Below, piece after piece: positions 9,420-18,171 of a stretch of 64,000 nucleotides of DNA. How positions within the stretch are numbered: position 1 is the first letter of the stretch; every line of letters begins with the position of its first letter. Both the position numbers and the translations under genes were made by a program. The notes under the pieces were generated by a model. That model saw only the letters and a list, made by a program, of their open reading frames with translations, made no database searches and was not told the origin of the DNA. The stretch is from an uncultured Cohaesibacter sp. (GTDB lineage: Bacteria > Pseudomonadota > Alphaproteobacteria > Rhizobiales > Cohaesibacteraceae), in the NCBI RefSeq assembly GCF_963676485.1, contig NZ_OY781114.1:2930501-2994500 (forward strand), written 5' to 3'.

Positions 9420-10466
9420 ATGGCTGAAGAAACTATGCCTACAGATGCTCCGCATCGTCGATATAACCCTCTCAAGGGAGAGTGGGTGCTTGTTTCCCCT
9501 CATCGCAACAAACGGCCTTGGCAGGGGCAGCAGGAAAAGGTCGTGATCGTGGAAAAGCCCCGTCATGACCCCAACTGTTATCTTTGCGCGGGCAATGAGC
9601 GCAATTCGGGTGCGGTCAATCCCGATTATAAAGGGCCGTTCGTCTTTCCAAACGATTTTCCGGCTTTGCTGGAAGACACTCCGGCAGGAGGAACCTCAGG
9701 GGATCCGCTATTTCGGGCCGGAACGGTGCGTGGTACGGCGCGGGTGATGTGTTTTTCCGAGCGGCACGACCTGACTTTGCCCGAGCTCCCGGTTGCCGAT
9801 ATTCGCATGGTGGTGGATATGTGGGCCGATCAGATCGTTGATCTGGGTGCGCGCTATGACTGGGTTGCCGTGTTTGAAAATAAAGGCTCAGTCATGGGCT
9901 GCTCGCAGCCGCATCCGCATGGTCAGATCTGGGCCTCGGATTTCCTGCCCAATGAGGTTGCCATTGAAGATGCCAACCAAGCGCGCTTTCTTGCCGAGAA
10001 TGGCGAGGTCATGCTGGTGCGCTATGCTGCGGATGAAGCGCGTAAAGGCGAGCGGGTGGTTGTCGAGAATGACGATTGGATTGCCGTGGTGCCCTGGTGG
10101 GCGACATGGCCGTTTGAAACGCTGCTGATGCCAAAACGCCATATTCTCCGCCTGCCGGATCTGACAGACAAAGAGCGCAATGGCTTGGCGGATGCGCTCA
10201 AGGGCCTCTGCACCAGATATGACAATCTGTTTGAAACCGAATTTCCCTACACGATGGGCTGGCATGGAGCGCCGACCCGTCAGGGCAAATTCGATCACTG
10301 GCAACTGCATGCGCATTTTTATCCGCCTCTGTTGCGCTCGGCGACGGTGCGCAAATTTATGGTCGGCTATGAGATGCTCGCTGAAGCCCAGCGCGATTTG
10401 ACAGCAGAGAGTGCGGCGGAGCGTCTGCGGTCCTTGTCCGATATTCATTATAAAACAGCAAAATAG
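9420..10466 (+). CDS. galT: Galactose-1-phosphate uridylyltransferase
   Basis: A 348-residue HIT-superfamily enzyme that exchanges UMP between UDP-glucose and galactose-1-P. The nucleophile motif HPHPHG sits in [14 protein letters not shown]. The start [20 protein letters not shown] and zinc-site cysteines in CYLCAGN are typical. AGGAGG at 9409-9414 is five bases before the ATG at 9420. The alternative ATG at 9405 precedes the ribosome site. It lies in the gal operon between galE and galK. Confidence 0.95.
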   Translation: MAEETMPTDAPHRRYNPLKGEWVLVSPHRNKRPWQGQQEKVVIVEKPRHDPNCYLCAGNERNSGAVNPDYKGPFVFPNDFPALLEDTPAGGTSGDPLFRAGTVRGTARVMCFSERHDLTLPELPVADIRMVVDMWADQIVDLGARYDWVAVFENKGSVMGCSQPHPHGQIWASDFLPNEVAIEDANQARFLAENGEVMLVRYAADEARKGERVVVENDDWIAVVPWWATWPFETLLMPKRHILRLPDLTDKERNGLADALKGLCTRYDNLFETEFPYTMGWHGAPTRQGKFDHWQLHAHFYPPLLRSATVRKFMVGYEMLAEAQRDLTAESAAERLRSLSDIHYKTAK

Positions 10467-10477
10467 GGGGGGGACGC

Positions 10478-11587
10478 ATGGCTGAGGAAAAAGAGACTGC
10501 GTCAGTCAAGGCGGCTTATGAAAGACATTTCGGGCAGCCGCCCGACGTGGTTGCCTATTCACCCGGACGGGTCAATTTGCTGGGTGAGCATACCGATTAT
10601 AACGGTGGCTTTGTGTTGCCCATGGCGCTGCGTGGTCTTGGTGTGTCCATCGCGCTTGGCAAGGGCGACAAGCCCGGTGTCATAGAGGCCTATTCCGATA
10701 CATTCGCTCAGACCGAACTGCGGCATATCGAGGATGGGCGCGAAGGGCGCTGGTCTGACTATCTTCTGGGGTGCCTGAAGGCTGTGGCCCATGAGGATGT
10801 GGCCGTGTCCGGCTTGCGTGTGGCGCTTGAAACAACTCTTCCCATGGGGGCGGGGCTTTCCAGCTCCGCAGCACTGGAGGTGGTGACGATCAAGGCAGTG
10901 CTGGCTCTCTTTGGTCGCGAGATGAGTTCGGTGGATGTTGCCGTCAAGGCACGTGCGGTCGAGAATGAATTTGTCGGTATGCCCTGTGGCATTATGGACC
11001 AGTTTGCGTCTTCGGTAGGCGATCCGGGTGTGGCGATGTTCCTCAATACCCACACGCTGGATTATGAGCTGGTGGAGACATCACCAGATTTTGCCTTCGT
11101 TATCATCGCATCCGGCGTTAGCCATCAATTGGTTGATGGCGGGGAAGACGGCTATGCAACCCGCGTTGCAGAATGTCAGGCAGCTTGCAAGGCGTTGCAG
11201 GTCGAGATGCTCAGCGATCTTGGTATTGGTGATCTGGAGCGTATCAACGCGATTTTCGAGCCGCTGAACCGGAGGGCGCGTCACGTTATCAATGACAACC
11301 AGCATGTGCTGGATGGTGTGGTGGCGTTGCGCAATCATGATATGCAGCTTTTTGGCAAGCTGATGGTGGCAAGCCACATCTCTCAGAAAGAAGACTATCA
11401 GATTACGGTCGCAGAAACGGATGCGATTGTAGATGCCGCCCTTTCATTCGGTGCGCTTGGTGCCCGCCAGACCGGCGGGGGCTGGGGAGGCTCTGTGGTT
11501 GCGCTGGTGGAAAAAGGCAAAGTGGAAACCTTCAATCAGCGCATTCTGGATCGGTTTGAAAAGACCTCCATTCTCGCGGTGACCTAA
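10478..11587 (+). CDS. galK: Galactokinase
   Basis: A GHMP kinase of 369 residues that makes galactose-1-P. The galactokinase signature GRVNLLGEHTDYNGGFVLP is near residue 28, the ATP loop is PMGAGLSSSAALEV, and the third GHMP motif ARQTGGGWGGSVVAL is near the C-terminus. A run of G before the ATG serves as ribosome site. It is the last gene of the gal operon, with a terminator about 75 bases later. Confidence 0.95.
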   Translation: MAEEKETASVKAAYERHFGQPPDVVAYSPGRVNLLGEHTDYNGGFVLPMALRGLGVSIALGKGDKPGVIEAYSDTFAQTELRHIEDGREGRWSDYLLGCLKAVAHEDVAVSGLRVALETTLPMGAGLSSSAALEVVTIKAVLALFGREMSSVDVAVKARAVENEFVGMPCGIMDQFASSVGDPGVAMFLNTHTLDYELVETSPDFAFVIIASGVSHQLVDGGEDGYATRVAECQAACKALQVEMLSDLGIGDLERINAIFEPLNRRARHVINDNQHVLDGVVALRNHDMQLFGKLMVASHISQKEDYQITVAETDAIVDAALSFGALGARQTGGGWGGSVVALVEKGKVETFNQRILDRFEKTSILAVT

Positions 11588-11661
11588 AGGTGTCTGTCGA
11601 CCTTCCTTTCCGAGGCAGGTGATTCTGGCAGGGCAACGGCGCACCCATTGCGCAACATTGG

Positions 11662-11688
11662 CACCCGGTGGTTTCGTCGGGTGTTTTT
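11662..11688 (+). terminator. Terminator after galK
   Basis: CACCCG (11662-11667) pairs with CGGGTG (11678-11683), followed by five T. Confidence 0.7.
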
Positions 11689-11755
11689 GTATCTGTCGGC
11701 TCAGGTCGACGGGTTCGGCGGTCTATTTTGTGTGCATGTGTAGGTTTCTGAGGAA

Positions 11756-13348
11756 ATGCACATTGTGCACTTCTTTGCCGTCTTGCGCCTTTTGTTGTTC
11801 CGTGAAACTATACGGGTCATGGCCCAGATAGATGATCTCTTGCTTCTTATTCCGAACCGTTCTCTGGATTGTTTGATTGACGAAGATTTTGGCAAATTGC
11901 GGCCGATTTTTTCAGATCAGACAGAACCGGAGGATGCCATTCTGCTTGATATGTTCCCTCTGCCGCTGACGCGCTCGGGGCGGCTTTTGTTTGCATCCGA
12001 AGGGCGCCTGCGATTGCTCGACAGGGATGGCGCCCTGATAACGCAAAAGGGCTCGCCAGAAGGGGGCTTTGTACGCGATCTGCACAAGGGACCGGTGCGC
12101 AAAGCCTTAAAGGGGCTGCCTCGGTTGCGGGCCCTCATGCCCATCTGTCGCCTGCAATGCAGCTTCTCGCAGATGGCTTTGGTTGATGAGGAAGGGAAGA
12201 TCCACATAAGGGTGCAACTCATCGAGACACGCATGGTTGGCGGTGCCGATGGTCTGATAGCCTTTTTGCGTCCGGTGCGCGGTTATGAAAAGGCTCAGGC
12301 GCGGGGGCGCGAAAAGTTTTTGGAGCTTGGTGGCGGCGAAACCGGGCTGGAAGCGTTCCTCTCGGGCCTTTGTATGGGATTCCCTGCAGGCGTACTCAAA
12401 CCCGAGATCGCGATTGGCCAGAATGAGCCGGCTTTTGATGTGGCCACGGATATTATGGCCGCCTACCTGCCCGCGGCTCGCGTCAATGAGAAGGGGATCG
12501 TCAATGATATAGACACGGAATTCCTGCATGACTATCGCATTGCCTTACGCAAGATCCGCTCCGTGCTCAGTCTGTTCAAGGGTGTTTATTCCGAGGCGCA
12601 GACACGGGATCTGAAGCAGCGCTTTTCGGCGCTTATGGCAAAGACGGGCCAGCTCAGGGATCTTGATGTCTATCTGCTGAACAAGAAGGATTTCTTTGCG
12701 CTTATTCCCCAGGAGCTGCATGGTGGCGTCAAGGAGATGTTCGCGCTGTTTTTGCGAGATCGGAATGAGGCCGCCGTGGAACTTGCGGACCATCTGATCA
12801 GTGAGGCCTATCAGGCAGAGATGCAGGTGCTTTCCGATTTGCTTGCTGCTCCGGAACGGTTGGAAAAAGGGCCCAATAGCGATCTGGGCGCGCATGACTA
12901 TGCCTGCCGTCTCATCTGGAAACGCTATCGCAAAATTTGCAAGATTGCCAAAAGCATAGATGCAGAGAGTGACGACGAAGATGTTCATGCGCTGCGCATC
13001 CACTGCAAGAAGCTGCGCTATCTGATGGAGTTTTTCGCTCCTTTGTTTCCGCGCAAGGATGTCAAGCGGTTGATCAAGTCGATGAAGCGCTTGCAGGACA
13101 ATCTGGGAACGTTCAATGACTGCTCCGTGCAGATCGAGACGCTTTCCGGCTTTATGGAAAGTCACAAGTTTCGTAGTAAGGCCACGCAGATGAAAGTGGC
13201 CAAGAGTGTGGGAGCTCTGATTGCCATTCTGCATCAGCGGCAGGCAGAAGAAAGAGCGCGTGTGGTGGAGAATTTTTCTCGATTTGACAGCGAAGCGACC
13301 CGTCAGACCTTCAGGACGCTGTTCAAAATGCGGGAGGGGGAAGAATGA
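11756..13348 (+). CDS. CHAD domain protein with CYTH-like N-terminal region
   Basis: A 530-residue protein. Its C-terminal half is a CHAD domain, helical with conserved histidines, seen in LHDYRIALRKIRSVLSLFKG and in HALRIHCKKLRYLMEFF. CHAD domains are known to bind polyphosphate and target proteins to polyphosphate granules. The N-terminal 220 residues lack ExExK but have a strand pattern (ILLDMFPLPLTRSGRLLF, later VRKALKGLPRLRALMPICR) that recalls a degenerate CYTH fold; this is inference. The ATG at 11756 has GAGGA only two bases away. ATG 11819 (MAQIDDLLL) is an equally possible start. The stop overlaps the ParA gene by four bases. Confidence 0.85.
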   Translation: MHIVHFFAVLRLLLFRETIRVMAQIDDLLLLIPNRSLDCLIDEDFGKLRPIFSDQTEPEDAILLDMFPLPLTRSGRLLFASEGRLRLLDRDGALITQKGSPEGGFVRDLHKGPVRKALKGLPRLRALMPICRLQCSFSQMALVDEEGKIHIRVQLIETRMVGGADGLIAFLRPVRGYEKAQARGREKFLELGGGETGLEAFLSGLCMGFPAGVLKPEIAIGQNEPAFDVATDIMAAYLPAARVNEKGIVNDIDTEFLHDYRIALRKIRSVLSLFKGVYSEAQTRDLKQRFSALMAKTGQLRDLDVYLLNKKDFFALIPQELHGGVKEMFALFLRDRNEAAVELADHLISEAYQAEMQVLSDLLAAPERLEKGPNSDLGAHDYACRLIWKRYRKICKIAKSIDAESDDEDVHALRIHCKKLRYLMEFFAPLFPRKDVKRLIKSMKRLQDNLGTFNDCSVQIETLSGFMESHKFRSKATQMKVAKSVGALIAILHQRQAEERARVVENFSRFDSEATRQTFRTLFKMREGEE

Positions 13349-14094
13349 AGATCATTGCCTGCTATTCAAACAAGGGCGGAGTTGGCAAAACGGCAACATC
13401 GGTCAATTTGGCATATGCTTTGGCTGATGCTGGCAAGAAGGTGTTGCTCTGTGATCTGGACCCTCAGGGGGCTTCCAGCTTTTACTTTCGTGTCAAACCA
13501 TCAAAAAAGCTGACGGATGAACGTTTCTTCAAGGATGTGGAGCGGTTTACCAAATCCATTCGGGGCAGCAACTATGACAATCTCGATATTCTGCCTGCCA
13601 ATATGAGCTTTCGGAATTTCGATGTATTTCTTGCGCGCATGAGAAACAGCCGTTCGCGCTTGAAGAAAGCCTTGAAGGCGGTCAAGAAGGACTATGATGT
13701 CATTTTGCTTGATTGTCCGCCCAATATTTCCACGCTTTCGGAAAGCGTATTCAAGGCCTCTGATGTCATTCTGGTGCCGGTTATTCCCACCACCTTATCC
13801 CAACGTACCTTCGAGCAGCTGGTGGACTTCTTCAGGGTCAATAAGATTCCGCTCAAGAAGCTGTCGGCCTTTTTCTCCATGGTGCAGACGGTCAAGTCTC
13901 TGCATGCAGACCTGATGGATGAATTGTCCGGGCAGTATAAGAAGCAGTTTATTTCAGCGCATATCCCCTTTGCGTCGGATATCGAACGGATGGGCGTGCA
14001 TCGTGCTCCGGTTCTGGCGAGCGCTCCGAAAAGCTCGGCTTCCAAGGCCTATAAGGCTCTTTATCGCGATGTGAAAAAGAAAGTGGATTTGTAA
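13345..14094 (+). CDS. Orphan ParA/MinD-type ATPase
   Basis: A 249-residue deviant Walker ATPase. The P-loop is KGGVGKTATS at residue 10, with the signature lysine before GG. Walker A' is DLDPQGASS and Walker B is VILLDCPPNIS. The family positions cargo (plasmids, chromosomes, protein clusters) by ATP-dependent dimerisation on the nucleoid or membrane. There is no parB or parS-like element nearby, so this is not a standard partition locus. It overlaps the CHAD gene before it and the CYTH gene after it, so tight co-translation is likely. The cargo is unknown; CHAD-bound polyphosphate is my hypothesis. Confidence 0.92.
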   Translation: MKIIACYSNKGGVGKTATSVNLAYALADAGKKVLLCDLDPQGASSFYFRVKPSKKLTDERFFKDVERFTKSIRGSNYDNLDILPANMSFRNFDVFLARMRNSRSRLKKALKAVKKDYDVILLDCPPNISTLSESVFKASDVILVPVIPTTLSQRTFEQLVDFFRVNKIPLKKLSAFFSMVQTVKSLHADLMDELSGQYKKQFISAHIPFASDIERMGVHRAPVLASAPKSSASKAYKALYRDVKKKVDL

Positions 14095-14606
14095 TGAGCA
14101 GCCGCCTTATCGAAAAAGCCGCTGCGGATTTGGAAATCGAACGCAAGTTTCTGGTAGCCGAGCTGCCGGATCTGGCTGGCCTCAAGAGCGTGGACGTGGC
14201 GCAAGGCTATCTGACACATTCGGACGATTCTGTCGAAATCAGGCTGCGCAGGAAAGCCTCAGGTGAGACCGCGAATTTCTTCATGACCCTCAAGTCTGAT
14301 GGAGCCCTTGAGCGCAAGGAGATCGAGGTTGCTGTGAGCGCGGAACAGTTTGAAAGCTTTTGGCCGGCAACGGCTGGGCGTCAGATTGAGAAAACACGCT
14401 ATGTGGGGGCGCTCGACAATGGGCTTCACTATGAGTTGGATGTCTTTCATGGCGGGCTGAAGGGGCTTTTGCTGGTCGAGGTGGAATTTCCTTCCGTAGA
14501 GGCTGCCAACCGGTTCAAGGCTCCGGCATGGTTCGGTGAAGATGTGACCGGTAACAAGGGATACAAGAATAAGGCCTTGGCTGTGAAGGGGATGCCCCAG
14601 CCGTGA
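14094..14606 (+). CDS. CYTH domain protein, likely triphosphatase
   Basis: A 170-residue CYTH (triphosphate tunnel) protein. The diagnostic ExExK motif is present as LEIERKFLV near residue 14. Strands with alternating charged residues follow, such as VEIRLRRK and ERKEIEV, up to KGYKNKALAVKG at the end. Bacterial relatives hydrolyse inorganic triphosphate, and other CYTH members use nucleotide triphosphates. It is translationally coupled to ParA by a one-base overlap (TAATG). Catalytic residues look complete, unlike the N-terminal region of the CHAD partner. Confidence 0.9.
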   Translation: MSSRLIEKAAADLEIERKFLVAELPDLAGLKSVDVAQGYLTHSDDSVEIRLRRKASGETANFFMTLKSDGALERKEIEVAVSAEQFESFWPATAGRQIEKTRYVGALDNGLHYELDVFHGGLKGLLLVEVEFPSVEAANRFKAPAWFGEDVTGNKGYKNKALAVKGMPQP

Positions 14607-14659
14607 TGCTCCGTTGGGGTGTTGAGCCTATCGGGCTTTGATTGTGAAGCAAGACGAGA

Positions 14660-14697
14660 GCCGTCGGATGCGTGTTCGCATTTGGCGGTTTTTTTAT
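14660..14697 (+). terminator. Terminator after CYTH gene
   Basis: A 13-bp wobble-rich stem, GCCGTCGGATGCG with CGCATTTGGCGGT and loop TGTT, is followed by a T run. Confidence 0.75.
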
Positions 14698-14884
14698 TGG
14701 CTCGATTTACGCAAAAGAACGTAAGTTTAAATTATTATCTATTCTTAGAATCTGACCAGTATTGAGTATGGATTTGCTCGGATCGCGGAGCGTCTTTTTA
14801 GGCTTGGGGCCGCTCTCATAGTAAAAAGCAGTGCATTGGCACCTGTTTCGAGCGATTTGTTATAGAGTTTGCCATTTTTACAGG

Positions 14885-14921
14885 TTGACCGAATTGCGGT
14901 TCGTTTGTACCGTAATGTGGA
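14885..14921 (+). promoter_or_regulatory. Shared-type promoter/operator, copy 1
   Basis: The -35 candidate is TTGACC (14885-14890), with a 17-base spacer and -10 candidate TACCGT (14908-14913). The block TTTGTACCGTAATGTGGA (14904-14921) recurs upstream of the cupin operon and, on the minus strand, the thiolase gene. It drives the CoA-transferase pair by position. Confidence 0.55.
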
Positions 14922-15051
14922 TTTTGATTGCCGGCACATTGAGAATAATTGGTCGACTGTATGCAGTCAGAATGATGGCCAGTCCGATATCTTTTGGGAA
15001 TAGGACTTTATGCGGCCTGAGGTGCTACAGCGGAGGAAATAGTAGTAGCCA

Positions 15052-15705
15052 ATGAAGACAGCAACAAAACTGGAAGATGCTGCTGCGCTGATCCCCGAAG
15101 GAGCAGTTTTGCTCATTGGTGGGTTTATGGCGGTTGGAACGCCCGAGCGCATGATCGATGCATTGGTTGAGCGGGGCGTAGGCGGCTTTACCATCGTGGC
15201 AAATGATACAGCCCTGGTAGGAAAAGGCGTCGGGAAACTGGTTACGGCTGGTTTGGTCAAGAAAGTGATTGCCAGCCACATCGGCCTCAATCCGGAAACC
15301 CAGCAGAAGATGATTGCAGGGGAAATCGAGGTAGAGCTTGTTCCTCAGGGAACCCTGATAGAACGCATTCGTGCTGGCGGTGTCGGCCTTGGCGGTGTGC
15401 TGACCCAGACCGGTCTTGGTACGCCCGTGGAAGAGGGCAAACAGATCGTCGAGGTTCAAGGGCAGAAATATCTCCTGGAAGAACCGATCCGTGGCGACTT
15501 TGCGCTGATCAAGGCCAAGCAGGCCGACTATAAGGGCAACCTTGATTACGCCCTGACAGCACACAATTTCAATCCGGTCATGGCTATGGCTGCCGAAACG
15601 GTTATTGCCGAAGCTGAGACCATCGTGCCGATTGGCGGCATTCAGCCCGATGCAGTCAAAACACCGGGTATTCTGGTCGACCACATTCTGGAAGGGGAGC
15701 TTTGA
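15052..15705 (+). CDS. 3-oxoacid CoA-transferase, subunit A
   Basis: A 217-residue family I CoA-transferase alpha subunit, AtoD/ScoA type. It has LLIGGFMAVGTPERMIDAL near residue 22, which contains the usual GGF.xxGxP pattern, and IASHIGLNPETQ. The heteromer moves CoA from an acyl-CoA such as succinyl- or acetyl-CoA to a 3-keto acid such as acetoacetate. The B subunit starts one base after the stop. In this setting acetoacetate released by the BKACE enzyme downstream is the likely acceptor (inference). GGAGGAAATAGTAGTAGCC precedes the ATG. Confidence 0.92.
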   Translation: MKTATKLEDAAALIPEGAVLLIGGFMAVGTPERMIDALVERGVGGFTIVANDTALVGKGVGKLVTAGLVKKVIASHIGLNPETQQKMIAGEIEVELVPQGTLIERIRAGGVGLGGVLTQTGLGTPVEEGKQIVEVQGQKYLLEEPIRGDFALIKAKQADYKGNLDYALTAHNFNPVMAMAAETVIAEAETIVPIGGIQPDAVKTPGILVDHILEGEL

Positions 15706-15706
15706 T

Positions 15707-16357
15707 ATGAACGCCAAAGAGATCATTGCCCGCCGTGTGGCTATGGAAGTGAAAGACGGCATGCTGGTCAATCTGGGCATTGGACTGCCCAGCATGGTGA
15801 CCAACTATCTACCCGATGATGTTGATGTGATGTTTCAGGCCGAGAATGGTGTCGTCGGCCTTGGCGGCAGTGCGATGCCGGGTTTTGAAAACAAAGATCT
15901 GACCGATGCTGGCGGCGGGCTGGTGATGGCCGTGCCGGGCGCTGCGTCTATCGATTCTGCTGTTTCCTTCGGCCTCATCCGGGGCGGTCATCTGGACATG
16001 ACTGTGCTTGGTGGCTTGCAAGTTGATGAACGGGGCTATCTGGCCAACTGGATGGTGCCGGGCAAGATGGTGCCGGGTATGGGCGGCGCGATGGATTTGG
16101 TGGCTGGCGCCAAACAGGTCATTGTTTCCATGGTGCATACGGCCAAGGGAAGCCCGAAGATCGTTCCCGAATGCACGTTGCCTCTGACAGCTGAACGGCG
16201 CGTTTCGCTTATCGTCACCGAGATGGCTGTCATCGAGCCGACGGATGAAGGGCTGGTTTTGCGTGAGCTTGGTCCGGATGCGACGGTAGAGCAGGTTATC
16301 GAAGCGACAACGGCCAAACTGGTTATACCGGACTCTGTGCCTCACATGGCGCTTTAG
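15707..16357 (+). CDS. 3-oxoacid CoA-transferase, subunit B
   Basis: A 216-residue beta subunit, AtoA/ScoB type. The catalytic glutamate lies in AENGVVGLG near residue 47, and NLGIGLPSMVTNYL is typical. TTGSHMV-like family text is seen here as the G-rich stretches around GGGLVMAVPGAAS. The ATG at 15707 follows the subunit A stop by one base and has GGGGAG upstream. A longer open frame from 15605 runs inside subunit A and is not a real start. The pair ends at a strong terminator, so it is a separate transcript from the cupin operon. Confidence 0.92.
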   Translation: MNAKEIIARRVAMEVKDGMLVNLGIGLPSMVTNYLPDDVDVMFQAENGVVGLGGSAMPGFENKDLTDAGGGLVMAVPGAASIDSAVSFGLIRGGHLDMTVLGGLQVDERGYLANWMVPGKMVPGMGGAMDLVAGAKQVIVSMVHTAKGSPKIVPECTLPLTAERRVSLIVTEMAVIEPTDEGLVLRELGPDATVEQVIEATTAKLVIPDSVPHMAL

Positions 16358-16419
16358 GGCAGCGGTCGCTGTCAGGTTTTGAGGTTTTGTCGCTTCATTG
16401 TTTGACAAATACAGACGCG

Positions 16420-16457
16420 AAAAAATCCCGGATCTCGCAAGATCCGGGATTTTTTTG
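16420..16457 (+). terminator. Terminator after CoA-transferase pair
   Basis: A perfect 14-bp stem, AAAAATCCCGGATC (16421-16434) with GATCCGGGATTTTT (16441-16454) and six-base loop, continues into T. The A run also makes it usable from the other strand. Confidence 0.9.
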
Positions 16458-16657
16458 ATTCAAACCATGCGGTTGTACGCGCGCACGCTTTCGCTTTTTA
16501 CGGTACCACATTGTGATACATTCGCTATACATGAGATGCCATAAGTAAAAACAGTTATCTTGTAATGGTTTGTGAGCATATGTCTGTTGATTGATTAATT
16601 CCAGTGAACTTTCTTCCTATAATGCAGTATTAGTGTATCGATATACGGGACATTTGC

Positions 16658-16694
16658 TTGTGTTTTTGAATGCTCACTTGTACCGTAATATGGA
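16658..16694 (+). promoter_or_regulatory. Shared-type promoter/operator, copy 2
   Basis: TTGTGT (16658-16663), a 17-base spacer, and TACCGT (16681-16686). CTTGTACCGTAATATGGA (16677-16694) differs from copy 1 at two of 18 positions. It precedes the cupin-SDR-dehydrogenase-symporter-BKACE genes. Confidence 0.55.
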
Positions 16695-16774
16695 ACAGGA
16701 GGAGGAACTATCCTGACATAATCGAGGGACTTGGCGCTTCGGCTTTGCCGATGACGGGAGGAGTTTGTGCGTTT

Positions 16775-16804
16775 GATCCGGTTTCGTGAAGAAGAAACGG
16801 GATC
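16775..16804 (+). promoter_or_regulatory. Hairpin in leader of cupin operon
   Basis: GATCCGGTTTC (16775-16785) pairs with GAAACGGGATC (16794-16804) at 10 of 11 positions, with loop GTGAAGAA. There is no T run, so it looks like an mRNA leader structure rather than a terminator. Its function is unknown. Confidence 0.35.
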
Positions 16805-17022
16805 CTTATAACGCTTTGAAGTGAAAAGCTTTCTTGCTTCTCCTTCCCAAGATGGATGGTTTCTTTTCAGCAGGTTTGGGTCGTTGCGAGCTGCACCGGA
16901 TTGATCGCTGCGATCAGACTATTGGAGGCTTTCTTGCTGGTGCAGAGGGAAGCTTCGCAAGGTATCGGGCGAGCCTGAAAATGGCTGTTTGGCCCGTAGA
17001 ATGAAACTAACGGAGGAAGGTA

Positions 17023-17367
17023 ATGCATCTAAAACGCTTTGCAGATGCTCCTGCCTATGAAGCGCCCAACCATTTCGGTTGTTATGGTCTGCGGCTTCAG
17101 GGCTTTGAGGAAAACGGTCCCAAAAATCAATGGATTGGCTTTAGCCAGTTTTTCCCAGGTGGTGGCGCCGGGCCGGACTCTACGCCGTTTGAGAAAGTTT
17201 ACATCATGATTGAAGGGGAAATGACCCTGATCATCGATGGAGAGGAAACAGTCCTCAAGCCACTCGACTCGTGCGTCATCCAACCCGGTGAGGTTCGTGT
17301 GCTCGAAAACCGTACCAACATGACCGCAAAGATGATGGTCGTCATTCCTTATCCTCCGGAGGCTTGA
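17023..17367 (+). CDS. Small single-domain cupin
   Basis: A 114-residue cupin_2-type barrel. The segment FEKVYIMIEGEMTLIIDGEE is the first cupin motif region with unusual F-E-K in place of H-x-H. LKPLDSCVIQPGEVRVLENRT is the second motif, with few histidines. Metal binding is therefore doubtful, and a non-metal isomerase, decarboxylase or binding role is possible. GGAGGAAGG precedes the ATG. It is the first gene of an operon with an SDR and a hydroxyacyl-CoA dehydrogenase, the SDR starting four bases after its stop. The substrate is unknown. Confidence 0.85.
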   Translation: MHLKRFADAPAYEAPNHFGCYGLRLQGFEENGPKNQWIGFSQFFPGGGAGPDSTPFEKVYIMIEGEMTLIIDGEETVLKPLDSCVIQPGEVRVLENRTNMTAKMMVVIPYPPEA

Positions 17368-17370
17368 ACA

Positions 17371-18168
17371 ATGAATGTAATGGCTAATCCCCTTTCCATG
17401 TTTGATGTGAAAGACAATGTGGCATTGATTACCGGTGCGTCCGGTGCTTTTGGCATGGTGGCTGCTCGTATTCTGGCCGGTGCTGGCTGCAAGCTGGTTC
17501 TGGTTGCTGGCAATCAGACGGCTCTGGATGAAATTTCCAAGGAATGCACCGACATGGGTGCGGATGTCACATCCATCAATTCCCGTCCCACAACCGAAGC
17601 AGTCTGCAACGATCTGGTTGCAAAAGCGGTTGGAGCTTATGGCCGTTTGGACATTCTTGTTGTTGCTTCGGGCATGAACAAGGTTGCTCCGATCACTGAG
17701 ATGGAGCCTTCCACCTTTGAAGCTGTGATGGATGCCAATGTGAACCAGAGCTGGCTGCTCTCCCGTGCGGCCGCCGCGCAGATGAAGAAACAGGGTGACG
17801 GTGGCAAAATCGTGCTCATGTCTTCGGCTCGTGGCCTTCTTGGTCATCCGGCTGGCTATTCTGCCTATTGCGCTTCCAAGTCTGCGGTTGACGGTATCGT
17901 CAAGGCACTTGGCTGCGAGTTGGGCAAAGACGGCATCACGGTCAATGCGATTGCGCCAACCGTTTTCCGCTCTCCGCTGACGGCCTGGATGTTCGAAGAC
18001 AACGAGAATGCCAATGCCGTACGTGCAGGCTTCCTGTCGCGCGTGCCAATGGGGCGTCTGGGCGAGCCGGAAGATCTTGCCGGTCCTTTGCTGTTCCTGG
18101 CCTCGAAAGCCTGTGATTTCTACACCGGTCACATCTTGTATGCTGACGGTGGCTACACGGCGGGATAG
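17371..18168 (+). CDS. SDR-family oxidoreductase
   Basis: A 265-residue classical short-chain dehydrogenase. The dinucleotide site TGASGAFGMVAARIL is near residue 24. The NNAG-equivalent is VVASGMNK, the catalytic serine lies in VLMSSARG, and the YxxxK motif is in YSAYCASKSAVDG. The C-terminus LYADGGYTAG is typical. GGAGG lies just before the ATG. Family members oxidise a secondary alcohol or reduce a ketone. Here it would make or use a beta-keto compound for BKACE, but the exact substrate is not visible. Confidence 0.9.
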   Translation: MNVMANPLSMFDVKDNVALITGASGAFGMVAARILAGAGCKLVLVAGNQTALDEISKECTDMGADVTSINSRPTTEAVCNDLVAKAVGAYGRLDILVVASGMNKVAPITEMEPSTFEAVMDANVNQSWLLSRAAAAQMKKQGDGGKIVLMSSARGLLGHPAGYSAYCASKSAVDGIVKALGCELGKDGITVNAIAPTVFRSPLTAWMFEDNENANAVRAGFLSRVPMGRLGEPEDLAGPLLFLASKACDFYTGHILYADGGYTAG

Positions 18169-18171
18169 GCG

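Larger units (their letters stand above)
14607..15051. other. Intergenic region, CYTH to CoA-transferase
   Basis: There is no gene in these 445 bases. They hold the terminator of the CHAD-ParA-CYTH operon and, from 14885, the shared-type promoter of the CoA-transferase genes with a leader of about 130 bases. Confidence 0.7.
16358..17022. other. Intergenic region with promoter and long leader
   Basis: There is no gene in these 665 bases. They contain the CoA-transferase terminator and an A/T-rich stretch with half-symmetric GTATCGATATAC-like sequence near 16635. Then come promoter copy 2 and a leader of about 330 bases with at least one hairpin before the cupin gene. Confidence 0.6.

Noticed and set aside
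13345-14094. ParA as part of a plasmid or chromosome partition locus
   Set aside because: No ParB gene or parS-like repeats nearby; neighbours are CHAD and CYTH.
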